Virus record (IMG/VR): IMGVR_UViG_3300017593_000150
Span: 1 to 64,000 of that record
Source of the DNA: a virus
Length of the DNA stretch: 64,000 nucleotides
Direction: 5' to 3' (one strand)
Both the position numbers and the translations under genes were made by a program. Of the stretch, positions 1 through 7,071 are shown piece after piece. Numbering within the stretch: the stretch's first letter is position 1; every line of letters begins with the position of its first letter. The notes under the pieces were generated by a model that saw only the letters and a list, made by a program, of their open reading frames with translations, had not been told where the DNA came from and did no database searches.

Positions 1-169
1 TCAACGACGCTGCGCACTCTTCACAGTATCCGCCGATCCAAAACTCGTTCAATGCCTTAGAGTAGCTAAAGTCAGAGTAGTCACAAGACACTACTTCGAA
101 CTCTCTACAAGCGATCAGAGCAAGCTCTCTACCGCACTTTCTACAACAAATTGTAATGTAGTCCTTCAC
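1..169 (-). CDS. Small zinc-ribbon protein, 3' end outside the window
   Basis: A GTG start at 169 opens a frame that is still open at the window edge, so at least 56 residues are visible. An AGGAGT ribosome binding site overlaps the stop region of queD just upstream, indicating co-transcription. The protein begins with a CCRKCG knuckle near residues 8-13 and has a second CEEC pair near residues 50-53, the two halves of a zinc ribbon. No enzyme motif is seen. Small zinc proteins of this type are common in phage early regions; function unknown. Confidence 0.6.
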   Translation of the reverse strand, partial: MKDYITICCRKCGRELALIACREFEVVSCDYSDFSYSKALNEFWIGGYCEECAASL

Positions 170-178
170 GGCTTACTC

Positions 179-667
179 CTAAAGTGTTTTGATTGAGGAC
201 AACTCCTCAGTCAAAGCATCTTCAGTGTTAACAGGCAATATCAAGCTGTAAGCGCCCCAAGAACGCTCAGTTTCATACAGAGTCGTGCACAAAGACGCAA
301 TAGCCTCAAAAGTAGGCTGTGAGAGAGTATTCTTTAACGCAAAGTACATCTTAACGGTACTAAGATAGGTTAAGTATTCAACTGTAGGGTCTATAGGTAG
401 TATTACCGTTCCTTTTTTATCAGTACTAGCATCACTTGTCAAGAACTTGTGATCGAAAAAGTCCTCAACTTCTCTTTTGAGGAGTTGCTTTAACACTGAA
501 AAATCAACGAGCATTCCTCTAAACTCGCGCGGCTCTTGAGTAGTTGTAATCGAAAATTCACCTTTGTACGTGTGTCCATGAACTCGAGAACACGGATGTC
601 CTTCTGGTACAGTCTCGCTCAATCGATGAGCGGCATTAAACGAGAACTTTCTTGCGATTGTTAACAT
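179..667 (-). CDS. queD: 6-carboxy-tetrahydropterin synthase (QueD-like)
   Basis: QueD makes 6-carboxy-5,6,7,8-tetrahydropterin from dihydroneopterin triphosphate, the first dedicated step towards preQ0, the precursor of queuosine and of deazaguanines in phage DNA. Visible family marks, in order: FSFNAAHRL with a zinc histidine, HPCSRVHGH with the catalytic cysteine and the HxH zinc pair, VDFSVLK, DHKFL with the catalytic-site histidine, and PTFEAIA with the substrate-binding glutamate. The length of 162 residues is a little above the usual ~120-140. I chose the ATG at 667 because CAGGAGG sits 7 nt upstream; the longer frame would include that site. Other preQ0 genes (queC, queE, folE) are not in the window. 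Confidence 0.88.
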   Translation of the reverse strand: MLTIARKFSFNAAHRLSETVPEGHPCSRVHGHTYKGEFSITTTQEPREFRGMLVDFSVLKQLLKREVEDFFDHKFLTSDASTDKKGTVILPIDPTVEYLTYLSTVKMYFALKNTLSQPTFEAIASLCTTLYETERSWGAYSLILPVNTEDALTEELSSIKTL

Positions 668-668
668 G

Positions 669-1046
669 TCATACCTCCTGATCAATATTTTCGCCTACTA
701 AGATCCTTACATTAGGATCGCCGTTCCAGCGATAAGGAATGTGATAAGCATCGAGTTTTTCGCATAATTTCTTTCCTACTTCTTTAGTTGACAATCCTAT
801 TGTACCATATTTTTGAGTAACACAAGGTCCATAAGCAATGTACATTCGACTATGATTTCTAAGACTCTCCTCATCTTGCCGAGTCCAAAAGATAGCTCCT
901 TTAACTTCCTTTCCTTTCTCATAAAGTTTTTCAGCTCTACAAGCAAGCTCTGATCCTGCGCAATTTCGACAACACATAAAATTGGCTCGAGCGAGGAATC
1001 CTTCTTTACGCAACTCTTTGAAAACTTCGATCAAACGACTTCTCAT
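669..1046 (-). CDS. Conserved protein resembling DUF6891
   Basis: A 125-residue protein whose ATG follows an AAGGAG site by 8 nt. Its early segment FLARANFMCCRNC contains adjacent cysteines and is followed by a GAIFWTRQDEE stretch and a YIAYG stretch, the pattern I associate with the DUF6891 family of phage and bacterial proteins of unknown function. The assignment is from memory of the family. The stop lies immediately before the queD start, so the two are translated from one message. Confidence 0.5.
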   Translation of the reverse strand: MRSRLIEVFKELRKEGFLARANFMCCRNCAGSELACRAEKLYEKGKEVKGAIFWTRQDEESLRNHSRMYIAYGPCVTQKYGTIGLSTKEVGKKLCEKLDAYHIPYRWNGDPNVRILVGENIDQEV

Positions 1047-1110
1047 ACTTCTATCTCCTTTTTCTACAAGTTACTAATCTTCTTACACAACTCTTGAAAT
1101 TGACTTTGGG

Positions 1111-1272
1111 TCAACAAAATCCCGCATAGTCCAAATTAACGTAGTCAAAGGCTTTAGTTTGTGCGTCGTTGAAACTCTTAGCGGTAATCTCAAACACATC
1201 AACTCTGTGATTGTCACCAGGTAGGTAACGAATCACAACATAGACTTCTTCTTTTCTCTTAAACTCAGTCAT
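1111..1272 (-). CDS. Small hypothetical protein (53 aa)
   Basis: Too short for automatic calling but well supported: the upstream membrane peptide ends in an AAGGAG sequence that serves as ribosome binding site here. Two ATG codons are tandem at 1275 and 1272; the second has the better 6-nt spacing. The protein is charged at the start (MTEFKRKEE), then YVVIRYLPGDNHRVDVFE, and ends AGFC. It resembles small beta-sheet phage proteins; no function can be assigned. Confidence 0.5.
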   Translation of the reverse strand: MTEFKRKEEVYVVIRYLPGDNHRVDVFEITAKSFNDAQTKAFDYVNLDYAGFC

Positions 1273-1275
1273 CAT

Positions 1276-1410
1276 TTACTCCTTTACTAAGTACTTAACA
1301 GTTACACATAAAATCAATAAACCTATAAAGTTCGCTACAGGAAACCATGAACCATCACTACTAATCAAACATATACTACCGCCAAATATTAATCCTTTTA
1401 GGAAGTTCAT
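1276..1410 (-). CDS. Small membrane peptide (44 aa)
   Basis: ATG at 1410 follows an AAAGGAG site. The 44-residue product has two hydrophobic stretches, around LKGLIFGGSICLI and around FIGLLILCVTV, separated by a short polar turn, so it probably spans the membrane once or twice. It ends in KYLVKE, and its stop abuts the next start codon. It could be a small holin-like or regulatory peptide, but nothing in the neighbourhood proves that. Confidence 0.45.
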   Translation of the reverse strand: MNFLKGLIFGGSICLISSDGSWFPVANFIGLLILCVTVKYLVKE

Positions 1411-1424
1411 AATACACTCCTTTC

Positions 1425-2054
1425 TTAACACCAATCCTTACGTAATTCTTCGTACTCACGATGTAAAATTTGTAGAATCTGTTTTGGTCCTTTAGACGGA
1501 ACTTTCTTTTGCCAGTACAAGTACATATCGCAACTAAACTTCTTTACGAGATACCTTCCATTTCTTGTAACATAATTGGATATGTACAACTCATTTCCAG
1601 TCTCTTCAGACACAATTGAAAGATAGTAGTGAACATACTTTCTGCCAAATGCCAGCACGGGGTCTGAGCGACGGAATATAAGTCCAGGAATGACAGAAGG
1701 TTTAGTAACAGGCGACTGTTTGATACGCTCGTATTTTGCTTTAGCTTCACGACGTTTTTCTTCCTCAAGCTTCTTTCGTTTTTCTTCTTCGGCTCTGAGG
1801 TAAGCATCGATTTCCTGAATGTCTTTTGTTATTACTTCTTCTACTTTCTCAGGACACTTGAGAACGTAATCACTAATACTGGCTCCTGTGCTGCTCGAAG
1901 AGAAGTAAGAAGTAACAATAGACAAGTCGTCTGAGACGTAACGCAGAACAGGCTTGTCTTGATGTTCTATTTTCACTAGAGCTAATGAGAGATCAACTAC
2001 TTTCTTGTCTAACCATACCTTCGCCGCAATTACAGAACCTTGTCTTAGTTGCAT
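1425..2054 (-). CDS. Hypothetical protein with central coiled coil (209 aa)
   Basis: ATG at 2054 follows AAAGGAG. Residues ~1-75 are mixed alpha/beta with a serine-rich stretch (YFSSSSTGAS). Residues ~85-115 form a highly charged run rich in EEEKRKKLEEEKRREAKAK, typical of a single long helix or coiled coil. The C-terminal ~90 residues are aromatic-rich (YVHYYLSIVSEETG, YLYWQKKV). No known domain is recognised. It sits in the same minus-strand run as the reverse transcriptase. Confidence 0.55.
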   Translation of the reverse strand: MQLRQGSVIAAKVWLDKKVVDLSLALVKIEHQDKPVLRYVSDDLSIVTSYFSSSSTGASISDYVLKCPEKVEEVITKDIQEIDAYLRAEEEKRKKLEEEKRREAKAKYERIKQSPVTKPSVIPGLIFRRSDPVLAFGRKYVHYYLSIVSEETGNELYISNYVTRNGRYLVKKFSCDMYLYWQKKVPSKGPKQILQILHREYEELRKDWC

Positions 2055-2066
2055 ATCCAGTCTCCT

Positions 2067-2432
2067 TTACTCAATTTTTACTTCAGGATAAAGTACTACT
2101 TTCTGTGTCAATTCCCGTAAGTGAGCGTTGCCGTCTACAAACCGAATTTCGTACTCGTAGTCTGTACAGCCGAGTTCTTCTTCTAATGGCACTAAGTACA
2201 CATTACCTGACTCTCCTTTCTTCAAATACCAAACAAGCTGAGCCGCAAGGTCTGTCATTCCGTTGTAGACATTTGTCGCTCCTACAGGAATTCCGTTAAC
2301 ATAGCGACGTACTTTTAGAAACTCTTGTAGCTGCTTTCCTACACCGCTCAAATATCCATCAAACAGTATGTAGATTAAACAGATAGGACGGTCGTCTTCA
2401 TCGTATACAGTAACAGTAGCTTGTGTTCCCAT
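2067..2432 (-). CDS. Conserved phage protein, MGTxATV family (121 aa)
   Basis: The protein starts MGTQATVTVYDEDDRPICLIY and continues with FDGYLSGVG, KVRRYVNGIPVG, and a YEYEIRFVDG block. I recognise this as a widespread small phage/plasmid family (MGTRATVKFYD...YDGYPEGVG...NGIP...YEYEI) whose function is unknown. GGAGG precedes the ATG. It is the gene immediately downstream of the reverse transcriptase, with a hairpin-rich spacer between them. Confidence 0.6.
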   Translation of the reverse strand: MGTQATVTVYDEDDRPICLIYILFDGYLSGVGKQLQEFLKVRRYVNGIPVGATNVYNGMTDLAAQLVWYLKKGESGNVYLVPLEEELGCTDYEYEIRFVDGNAHLRELTQKVVLYPEVKIE

Positions 2433-2456
2433 ATTTTACCTCCTCTTAATTTAGTA

Positions 2457-2550
2457 GTTCCGGCTGAGACCTTGTACCTTTACGACTGCGAAGTGACTAA
2501 GTAGCAAGTGAGCGTAACACTCACTATGAGATAGGTCCTATAGCCGGAAC
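2457..2550 (-). ncRNA. Candidate structured RNA overlapping the RT gene end
   Basis: A perfect 9-bp inverted repeat, GTTCCGGCT (2457-2465) and AGCCGGAAC (2542-2550), closes a 94-nt segment containing the stop codon of the reverse transcriptase. Inside are a GACC/GGTC helix (2468-2471 with 2534-2537), a perfect 6-bp hairpin AGTGAG/CTCACT (2507-2512 with 2520-2525), and a weaker TTGTAC/GTA-G-CAA helix, so the whole can fold as a three-way junction. There is no U-run, so it is not an ordinary terminator. Role unknown. Confidence 0.4.
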
Positions 2551-3486
2551 CGTTTCACTTCGGTACACCATATTTAACCAACCTTTGATACCGTTGATTT
2601 TATGTTTACTTAATGAGATCTTACCTGTCTTATTGTTGTGAAGCATAGCTCGGTACAATCTTCTAACCTTACGCGATATCGTAACTTTGTCAGAATGAAC
2701 TACACAACCCAAAACTCGTAGCTTGCCTCTTCCGACTCTTAACTTAGAAGGATGAAGCTCAAGACTGATTTTGTTTAGGTAACGGTTAATGACCTGACTC
2801 GTTTTTGAGATGGAGATTTTAGCGTCTTTAGGAAAGGACACTAGTATATCATCTGCGTAACGAGTGTATACACCGTGTAGTCTCGCAATTACTTCTGCAA
2901 TTACTAAATCAGTCTGAGAAAGCACGATATTGAACAACCGGCCCGAAGTAGGAGCTCCTTGAGGTAAACCTTTAAAGTAACAATCTCTTATCAACATTTG
3001 TCTAACAGAAAGCGGCACATCGTGCTTTACCAGTACTGAGTCGAGAACTTTTTTTCTGATCGAAGGATAAGCATCCTTTATGTCCAGTCTTAGGAACAAG
3101 TAGTTACCTACATGCTTTTCAAGAGCATCTCGTAAAGATCTGCGTTTCTCGAACGCATAAGCGTGCGTCACTTTAGGAACCAAAATGTAGGTTAGCTTTA
3201 ACCACGCTCGCTGTCTCTCCTTGAGTTGATCTGAAGGAATGTACAGAGTTCTAAAACCACCAGACCTTTTAGGGATCCTAACAGGAGTATACTCAACTTT
3301 AACGTCTTCGCTTAACACATTATGGTACTGTTCATACCAATCTCTCAAAGCGTGCTTACGCACTCCTAACCAAAAAGCAGAAGTGCCTTTCTCTACCAAC
3401 TGTGAGTAAACAAAAGCAAAGGAAGGAGACATCTCAACTTCTTCAACATCGTTAAAGATCGACAACAGTTCGTCCAAGCTGAACAT
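2524..3486 (-). CDS. Reverse transcriptase, retron-like or unclassified phage RT
   Basis: This 320-residue protein is an RNA-directed DNA polymerase with no fused maturase, endonuclease or primase domain. Palm motifs are intact: LDIKDAYPSI (134-143, first catalytic Asp), LPQGAPTSG (174-182), YTRYADDILVS with the YADD box at 210-213, and VLGCVVH at ~258-264, in the place where retrons usually have VTG. The QG motif argues against a diversity-generating RT, which carries an (I/V/L)GxxxSQ box. The C-terminal GIKGWLNMVYR resembles retron and group-II-like thumbs. The retron NAxxH motif is absent (RDALEKH instead). A GAGGA site precedes the ATG. Structured RNA candidates lie on both sides. No obvious toxin-like partner is fused or adjacent. 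Confidence 0.88.
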   Translation of the reverse strand: MFSLDELLSIFNDVEEVEMSPSFAFVYSQLVEKGTSAFWLGVRKHALRDWYEQYHNVLSEDVKVEYTPVRIPKRSGGFRTLYIPSDQLKERQRAWLKLTYILVPKVTHAYAFEKRRSLRDALEKHVGNYLFLRLDIKDAYPSIRKKVLDSVLVKHDVPLSVRQMLIRDCYFKGLPQGAPTSGRLFNIVLSQTDLVIAEVIARLHGVYTRYADDILVSFPKDAKISISKTSQVINRYLNKISLELHPSKLRVGRGKLRVLGCVVHSDKVTISRKVRRLYRAMLHNNKTGKISLSKHKINGIKGWLNMVYRSETVPAIGPIS

Positions 3487-3624
3487 ACTATTCCTCTTTA
3501 ATAGGCGTTATATGGTTTATAGTTAGAGTGAGACAGTCCAACCAGTCGTGAGGGTTTACAACCAAACTAAGAGTACCTATGAAGAACTCGGCGAACTCTC
3601 GTCTTTTTCTCTTCTGAAAGTTCT

Positions 3625-3810
3625 TTTCACAATTTGAGAGTACAAACTTAAAGGATTCACGACAGCGACCTCTTTTGTGAAAGTTGGAGAGGTTCTATCT
3701 TGCGCAGCTTTGCCGAGACGAAGCGAGGCGAACCTGCTCAAGACTACGCACAATGGTAAGTAAATTAGTCTTGGCGTAACACCAAGCTCGCGCTTCAACC
3801 TCTCCTTAAC
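3625..3810 (-). ncRNA. Candidate RT-associated structured RNA (msr-msd-like)
   Basis: In the coding-poor spacer upstream of the RT, on the RT strand, two helices are exactly contiguous. Helix I pairs GTT-aa-GGAGAGGTT (3810-3797) with AACCTCTCCAAC (3694-3683), 12 bp with a 2-nt bulge. Helix II pairs TTTCACAA (3682-3675) with TTGTGAAA (3632-3625). Helix I encloses a perfect 8-bp repeat CAAGACTA/TAGTCTTG (3773-3766 with 3746-3739) and a UUCG-capped AGCAGG/CCT-C-GCT hairpin. The location upstream of a retron-like RT fits a template RNA. A branching guanosine and the a1/a2 ends are not established. Confidence 0.42.
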
Positions 3811-3889
3811 ACTAACGGAGAAACAAATATTACAGCTTTCTAATAACATAATGAATCACTAATAGCAACTTCAATGCCTGTCTGATCTG

Positions 3890-4075
3890 TTAGAATTGTT
3901 TCTGTACAATTCCTTCTTCCTCAGTTAGAGGTACAAGTGTAATTTGGTATTGTTTCACCTTAGCAGCTCCTTTTGTAAGATAAATCGTACCTACTATCTC
4001 TTCTCCTTCCACTAAGTATCTATGATATCGTTTTGAGTCTCGATCGTACACTATCTTACCTACTATTTTTTCCAT
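3890..4075 (-). CDS. Small hypothetical protein (61 aa)
   Basis: AGGAGGC lies 6 nt before the ATG, so translation is likely. The 61-residue protein is predicted to be mostly beta-strand: MEKIVGKIVYDRDSKRYHRYLVEG, then GTIYLTKGAA and ITLVPL. The GTIYLTK segment resembles small ribbon proteins of phage early regions. No function is recognised. It is the last gene before the spacer that holds the candidate RT-associated RNA. Confidence 0.5.
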   Translation of the reverse strand: MEKIVGKIVYDRDSKRYHRYLVEGEEIVGTIYLTKGAAKVKQYQITLVPLTEEEGIVQKQF

Positions 4076-4093
4076 GATAGCCTCCTTTCTACA

Positions 4094-4564
4094 TTAATCT
4101 ATCAATCTCGCTAAATCATTCAAATCTCCTTGAGGAATCTCTCTAGGATTTCCAAGAGAGTCGTTCCAATAGTACAGATTGACGAGTACTTCTCTTCTAA
4201 TTCAAACAACTTCAACTCATACTCGGTTTGGACTTTAGGATCTCTAACTAACTCAGATTTCTTTCTCCTCAGTCGTCCTCTCTTAACTTCACTCTTTGCT
4301 GTCAACAACAAATCTGTCAGTGCACTATTCTTCTTTATCTTCTCTCTTTTTTCTGATTACTTTCTGCTGACCACTCTGTCATCCGCGCTGATAGAGAACG
4401 ATAAGGTAACCATTCCCATTCATACCGAGTCAACTTCGTACTTAGTAAAGCTTTAGGTTTACTAGCTTTGTTAGTACTAATATACGAAGTATACCTCTTT
4501 CCTTTCTTTTTCTCTGTTGCTCTCGCTTCACTTTTTCTAACAAATCCTTTAACTCGCTCAGCAT
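4094..4564 (-). pseudogene. Frameshifted paralogue of the gene at 9170-9664
   Basis: Read in three frames this stretch reproduces the whole protein encoded at 9170-9664: MLSELKDLLEKVKREQQ, then KASKPKALLSTKL and EWEWLPYRSLSARMTEWSA in a second frame, LVRDPKVQTEYELKLFELEEKY in a third, and YWNDSLGNPREIPQGDLND at the end. At least three frame changes are needed. The start at 4564 has no convincing ribosome binding site, whereas the intact paralogue has one. Synonymous divergence is large, so the duplication is old. Indel errors in the assembly are an alternative to decay. Confidence 0.7.
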
Positions 4565-4654
4565 AGTACTTCGAAAAAAAAATTAAAAAATTTTTAAAAA
4601 TTAAAAAAATGTTACTTTACAGTTAGTCATATTTTGCGAGAAAATCTGTTCAGC

Positions 4655-5065
4655 TCACACTAATTCATAACCCTGAACCATTAAGTTAACTTGTTTGTCA
4701 CTTAATTGATCCGACCAGTGCTCCATTGTCAACTGATTCGCTCGACAGATTTCCACAAACTTGCGCAACTTAGTACGATCACTAACCTCAGAAAAGTTAC
4801 TCTTTACATACTCTCTTGCTTTAGAGAAAATAACAGTAGCTGAAGGAACTTTTCGATTGCCTTGTACTTTACCTTCCAAATTGAACCAACAACCACATAC
4901 TAAACAATGTGACCAATTATCAACTTTAAAAGGTCGTATCTGCCATCGCCACTTTTCCGCAGATAGTACATCTTTAAATTGGCAATTAAGCAACTCATGT
5001 GCTCCGCAATTCGGACATACAATACAACCACACTTACCTGATCCTGCATGTACTTTAACAATCAT
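4655..5065 (-). CDS. Zinc-ribbon protein (136 aa)
   Basis: The N-terminal half carries two metal-binding knuckles, CGCIVCPNCG at residues ~12-21 and HCLVCGC at ~53-59, making a zinc ribbon. The C-terminal half is helical and basic (KAREYVKSNFSEVSDRTKLRKFV). AGAAGGG precedes the ATG. A DNA- or RNA-binding role is plausible. Downstream, 4565-4654 is extremely A/T rich (runs of A and T around 4573-4610). Confidence 0.5.
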   Translation of the reverse strand: MIVKVHAGSGKCGCIVCPNCGAHELLNCQFKDVLSAEKWRWQIRPFKVDNWSHCLVCGCWFNLEGKVQGNRKVPSATVIFSKAREYVKSNFSEVSDRTKLRKFVEICRANQLTMEHWSDQLSDKQVNLMVQGYELV

Positions 5066-5091
5066 AATTACTAACCCTTCTAACTTAACTG

Positions 5092-5436
5092 TTACTCAAA
5101 CATAAGTGAAAGTTCGTACACATGAAACTCGTCTTCACTCTTCATTCTCGCAAGAAGCGCACACGAAGTACTATCATCCAATTCAGTCTCCTCACGTAAA
5201 CCTAACTTAACAAGCATTCTCAACGGTACAATCAACAACTCAATCTCTCCAGTCAGAGAAGGAATGCAACAAAACGAACTTTCCTCTAGTTGCTTCAACG
5301 TGCACAGATCTACAACGCCCAGTTCCTCAATTGCACACAAACCTTGTCCTTCTACTGTTACCAAAATCTCCTTAGCTTCAACTTCTGTTACATCTCGATC
5401 TGAACCTTCGCCGAATCGGCGTAGACCTATTAACAT
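5092..5436 (-). CDS. Hypothetical acidic protein (114 aa)
   Basis: A 114-residue acidic protein (many Glu and Asp; segments EVEAKEILVTVEGQG, GEIELLIVPLRML, LREETELDD). AGAGG stands 9 nt before the ATG. The pattern of short beta-strands suggests a small globular fold. No family is recognised. It is the first gene of the minus-strand run reading away from the repeat-rich region at 5437-6113. Confidence 0.42.
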   Translation of the reverse strand: MLIGLRRFGEGSDRDVTEVEAKEILVTVEGQGLCAIEELGVVDLCTLKQLEESSFCCIPSLTGEIELLIVPLRMLVKLGLREETELDDSTSCALLARMKSEDEFHVYELSLMFE

Positions 5437-5560
5437 GATATATCGCCTCTTTTCTTGTTCTAACTAATCTCTCTTATGATTTACTTTTTTAAATACAGAG
5501 TACTAGGTTCGTTTTCGTTTTTTCAAAATTAAGAGTATCGGATTCACTCTTCAAATTTTT

Positions 5561-5736
5561 AAATGAGAGAGTACTAAAAGTCATTCTCCGATTTTAAATG
5601 AGAGAGTACTAAAAGTCATTCTCCGATTTTTATAAATGAGAGTGTACTAAAGTCATTCTCCTCTTTTAATGAGAGTGTACTAAAGTCATTCTCCTCTTTT
5701 AATGAGAGTGTACTAAAAGTCATTCTCCGATTTTTA
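5561..5736. repeat. Five tandem 33-38-bp iterons
   Basis: Five copies of a core ATGAGAG-A/T-GTACTA, then AAGTCATTCTCC, start at 5563, 5598, 5636, 5669 and 5702 (spacings 35, 38, 33, 33). Each copy is itself an imperfect inverted repeat (GAGAGTGTACT against AGTCATTCTC) and is separated from the next by an A/T-rich linker. A degenerate AGAGTACTAGG half-unit lies just upstream. Iterons next to a ParB-like gene are typical of partition centromeres or replication origins. Confidence 0.75.
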
Positions 5737-5927
5737 AATTTTTTAGATATGGGGTACTTACTCCTGTTATTGTAACTCAACCGCCCCGGGTTCAGTTCCT
5801 AAGGGGGTGTTTTGTGAGGTACTTAACGTAGTTTAGTTCCTTGAGACAACCCCCGGCAGTAAGAGTCTGTCATTTAGATTATTATTTGCTATTCTACGCT
5901 TTGTTTTGCTGGAAATTTTTTCCTTAG

Positions 5928-6012
5928 ACGGGCCATGATGGCCCGTTCCTGAGTTGTAATGATTTCAATAAGTTAGCTGAGAAAATACAGAATTTTTTGT
6001 AGACAAAAATGA
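5928..6012 (-). repeat. Palindrome-containing 85-bp element, copy A (inverted)
   Basis: ACGGGCCAT-G-ATGGCCCGT at 5928-5946 is followed, on the opposite strand, by the shared TTGAAATCATTACAACTC block, a CTAA/CTCAGC block and a small hairpin ATTTTTGT/ACAAAAAT. The arms of that small hairpin differ among copies in a compensating way. Copies B, C and D face the other way, on the far side of the ParB gene. Confidence 0.7.
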
Positions 6013-6058
6013 ATGCAGGTATCTGTCAGATACGACAATTTGCGCGTTTTAGTAGTGT

Positions 6059-6092
6059 TTTTGTCAAGTTTGAAGTATAATTACTGACAAAA
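6059..6092 (+). promoter_or_regulatory. Promoter and operator-like inverted repeat of the ParB gene
   Basis: TATAAT at 6076-6081 lies inside a perfect 8-bp inverted repeat, TTTTGTCA (6059-6066) and TGACAAAA (6085-6092), with an 18-nt spacer. The -35 region is weak. A dyad covering the -10 box suggests autoregulation by the gene product. AAGGAGG follows before the ATG. Confidence 0.5.
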
Positions 6093-6113
6093 CTAACAAA
6101 AAAGGAGGTTATC

Positions 6114-6806
6114 ATGTTAGAAGTTGATCGAAAACAACTCAAACGGATCACAAAGGTTAGTGATAAAGTGTTCTATGCTTACAAACCTCTACAAAGACTA
6201 CTACCTAACCTTACCAAAGCAGATATTGAGGACCTCAGAGAAGTTCTTAAGATGGAAGGATTAACAAAACCTTTGAGAGTAGTACTGTTCAGTGACAAGA
6301 AAGTCAAAAGGTATGTAGTGTTAGATGGTGTACATAGAGTTCAGATCGCAGTGGAGTTAGGTTTGGATTTGGAATTAGAAGAGGTTCAAGTGAGGAATGA
6401 GGAAGAGTTAGTAGAATTAGGATTGAAGCTCAATTTGCAGGAAAAGAGAGGTCGACAGATAAGTAAGAGACAGTTGGTAAAAAGATTACGAAAAGTACAC
6501 TCTGATCTGTCTTTTGAAGAGTTCTGTGTGGTGTTGAAAGAGAAGTATGGTCTGCAGTTAAGTAAAGAGACAATCTCTAAGTATGTGTACTTGAAACAGA
6601 GAGGACAGGTTAAGTCAAGTGAACAGAAGTGTCGTATTAAAAGACTTGCACAGGAACTTGGTTGTAAACCTAAAGAACTGGCAGAGACAGTGTGTACTTT
6701 GGTTAGGACAGTTCATCAAGTTGCTGGACCTCAATGGAAGACAATGTTGATGCAACTGTCAAATCCTGAACTAATAAGAGTTGTATCTACTGTAGTACAG
6801 TCATAG
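6114..6806 (+). CDS. ParB-like DNA-binding protein
   Basis: A 230-residue protein with a ParB/Sulfiredoxin-type N-terminal domain: LREVLKMEGLTKPLRVVLF, then YVVLDGVHRVQIAVELGL containing the DGxHR signature near residues 70-74, then EVQVRNEEELVELGLKLNLQEKRGRQ. The second half has a helix-turn-helix-like stretch (LSKETISKYVYLKQRG) and a C-terminal helical part (LAQELGCKPKELAETV). ParB proteins bind centromere sites and, in many cases, hydrolyse CTP; phage relatives may instead act as regulators. No ParA ATPase is adjacent, so a partition role is not proven. It is the only plus-strand gene in its area and is surrounded by palindromic repeats. AAGGAGG precedes the ATG at ideal spacing. Confidence 0.82.
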   Translation: MLEVDRKQLKRITKVSDKVFYAYKPLQRLLPNLTKADIEDLREVLKMEGLTKPLRVVLFSDKKVKRYVVLDGVHRVQIAVELGLDLELEEVQVRNEEELVELGLKLNLQEKRGRQISKRQLVKRLRKVHSDLSFEEFCVVLKEKYGLQLSKETISKYVYLKQRGQVKSSEQKCRIKRLAQELGCKPKELAETVCTLVRTVHQVAGPQWKTMLMQLSNPELIRVVSTVVQS

Positions 6807-6816
6807 TAACTCAACC

Positions 6817-6839
6817 AAACGGGCCATGATGGCCCGTTT
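6817..6839. terminator. Palindrome copy E just after the ParB gene
   Basis: AAACGGGCCAT-G-ATGGCCCGTTT, 11-bp arms with a single central base, begins 10 bp after the ParB stop codon. Its place and the flanking A and T residues would suit a terminator, but the same palindrome occurs in four other elements with different flanks, so a protein-binding site is equally possible. Confidence 0.5.
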
Positions 6840-6841
6840 GA

Positions 6842-6918
6842 AAAATCTCAATTTTACTATGCAAAACCGCGTGAAAAAGTCAAAAATGTTAGGTTTTACA
6901 TAGTAAAATTGAGATTTT
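6842..6918. repeat. Long inverted repeat, 26 of 27 bp
   Basis: The arms 6842-6868 and 6892-6918 match in 26 of 27 positions and enclose a 23-nt loop. The inner arm sequence ACTATG-C/T-AAAACC recurs further on as GTACATAGATAAAATTT (~6959) and CTACTATGTAAAAC (~7024), so the motif TACTATGTAAAAC is repeated at least four times between 6850 and 7040. No gene is present. Confidence 0.75.
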
Positions 6919-7071
6919 ATTTTTCGGTACTTGTGAAAAAATTAAAGAAGCTCGGTTGTACATAGATAAAATTTCCTCAGTTTCTTATACAAAAACTTGC
7001 TGTTTTGTCTTTTTTGTAAGGTTCTACTATGTAAAACTATAAATTTTAGTAGACTGTTGCGAACCGTACTT

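Larger units (their letters stand above)
5437..6058. other. Gene-free region, probable partition/replication locus
   Basis: No credible gene is present. In order it holds A/T-rich sequence, the five iterons, a G/C-rich stretch (5784-5860) with a GGGGGTG...ACAACCCCC imperfect inverted repeat, the sequence TGAGACAACCCCCGGCAG (5841-5862 region, repeated once more near 9049-9066), and the first GGGCCAT palindrome element in inverted orientation. It ends at the ParB promoter. Confidence 0.55.

Noticed and set aside
2524-3486. Diversity-generating retroelement
   Set aside because: The RT has LPQGAPTSG rather than an (I/V/L)GxxxSQ box, no Avd gene is nearby, and no adenine-biased template/variable repeat pair was found; the aromatic-rich tail proteins at 42-44 kb have no matching template.
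3577-3849. 90-residue reading frame upstream of the RT
   Set aside because: No ribosome binding site before its ATG, composition unlike neighbours, and it lies across strongly paired RNA helices. It is more likely a by-product of a structured RNA, though its first ~30 codons are not implausible.
5561-5736. CRISPR array
   Set aside because: Repeats are contiguous with short A/T linkers rather than unique spacers of fixed length, and no cas genes are present.
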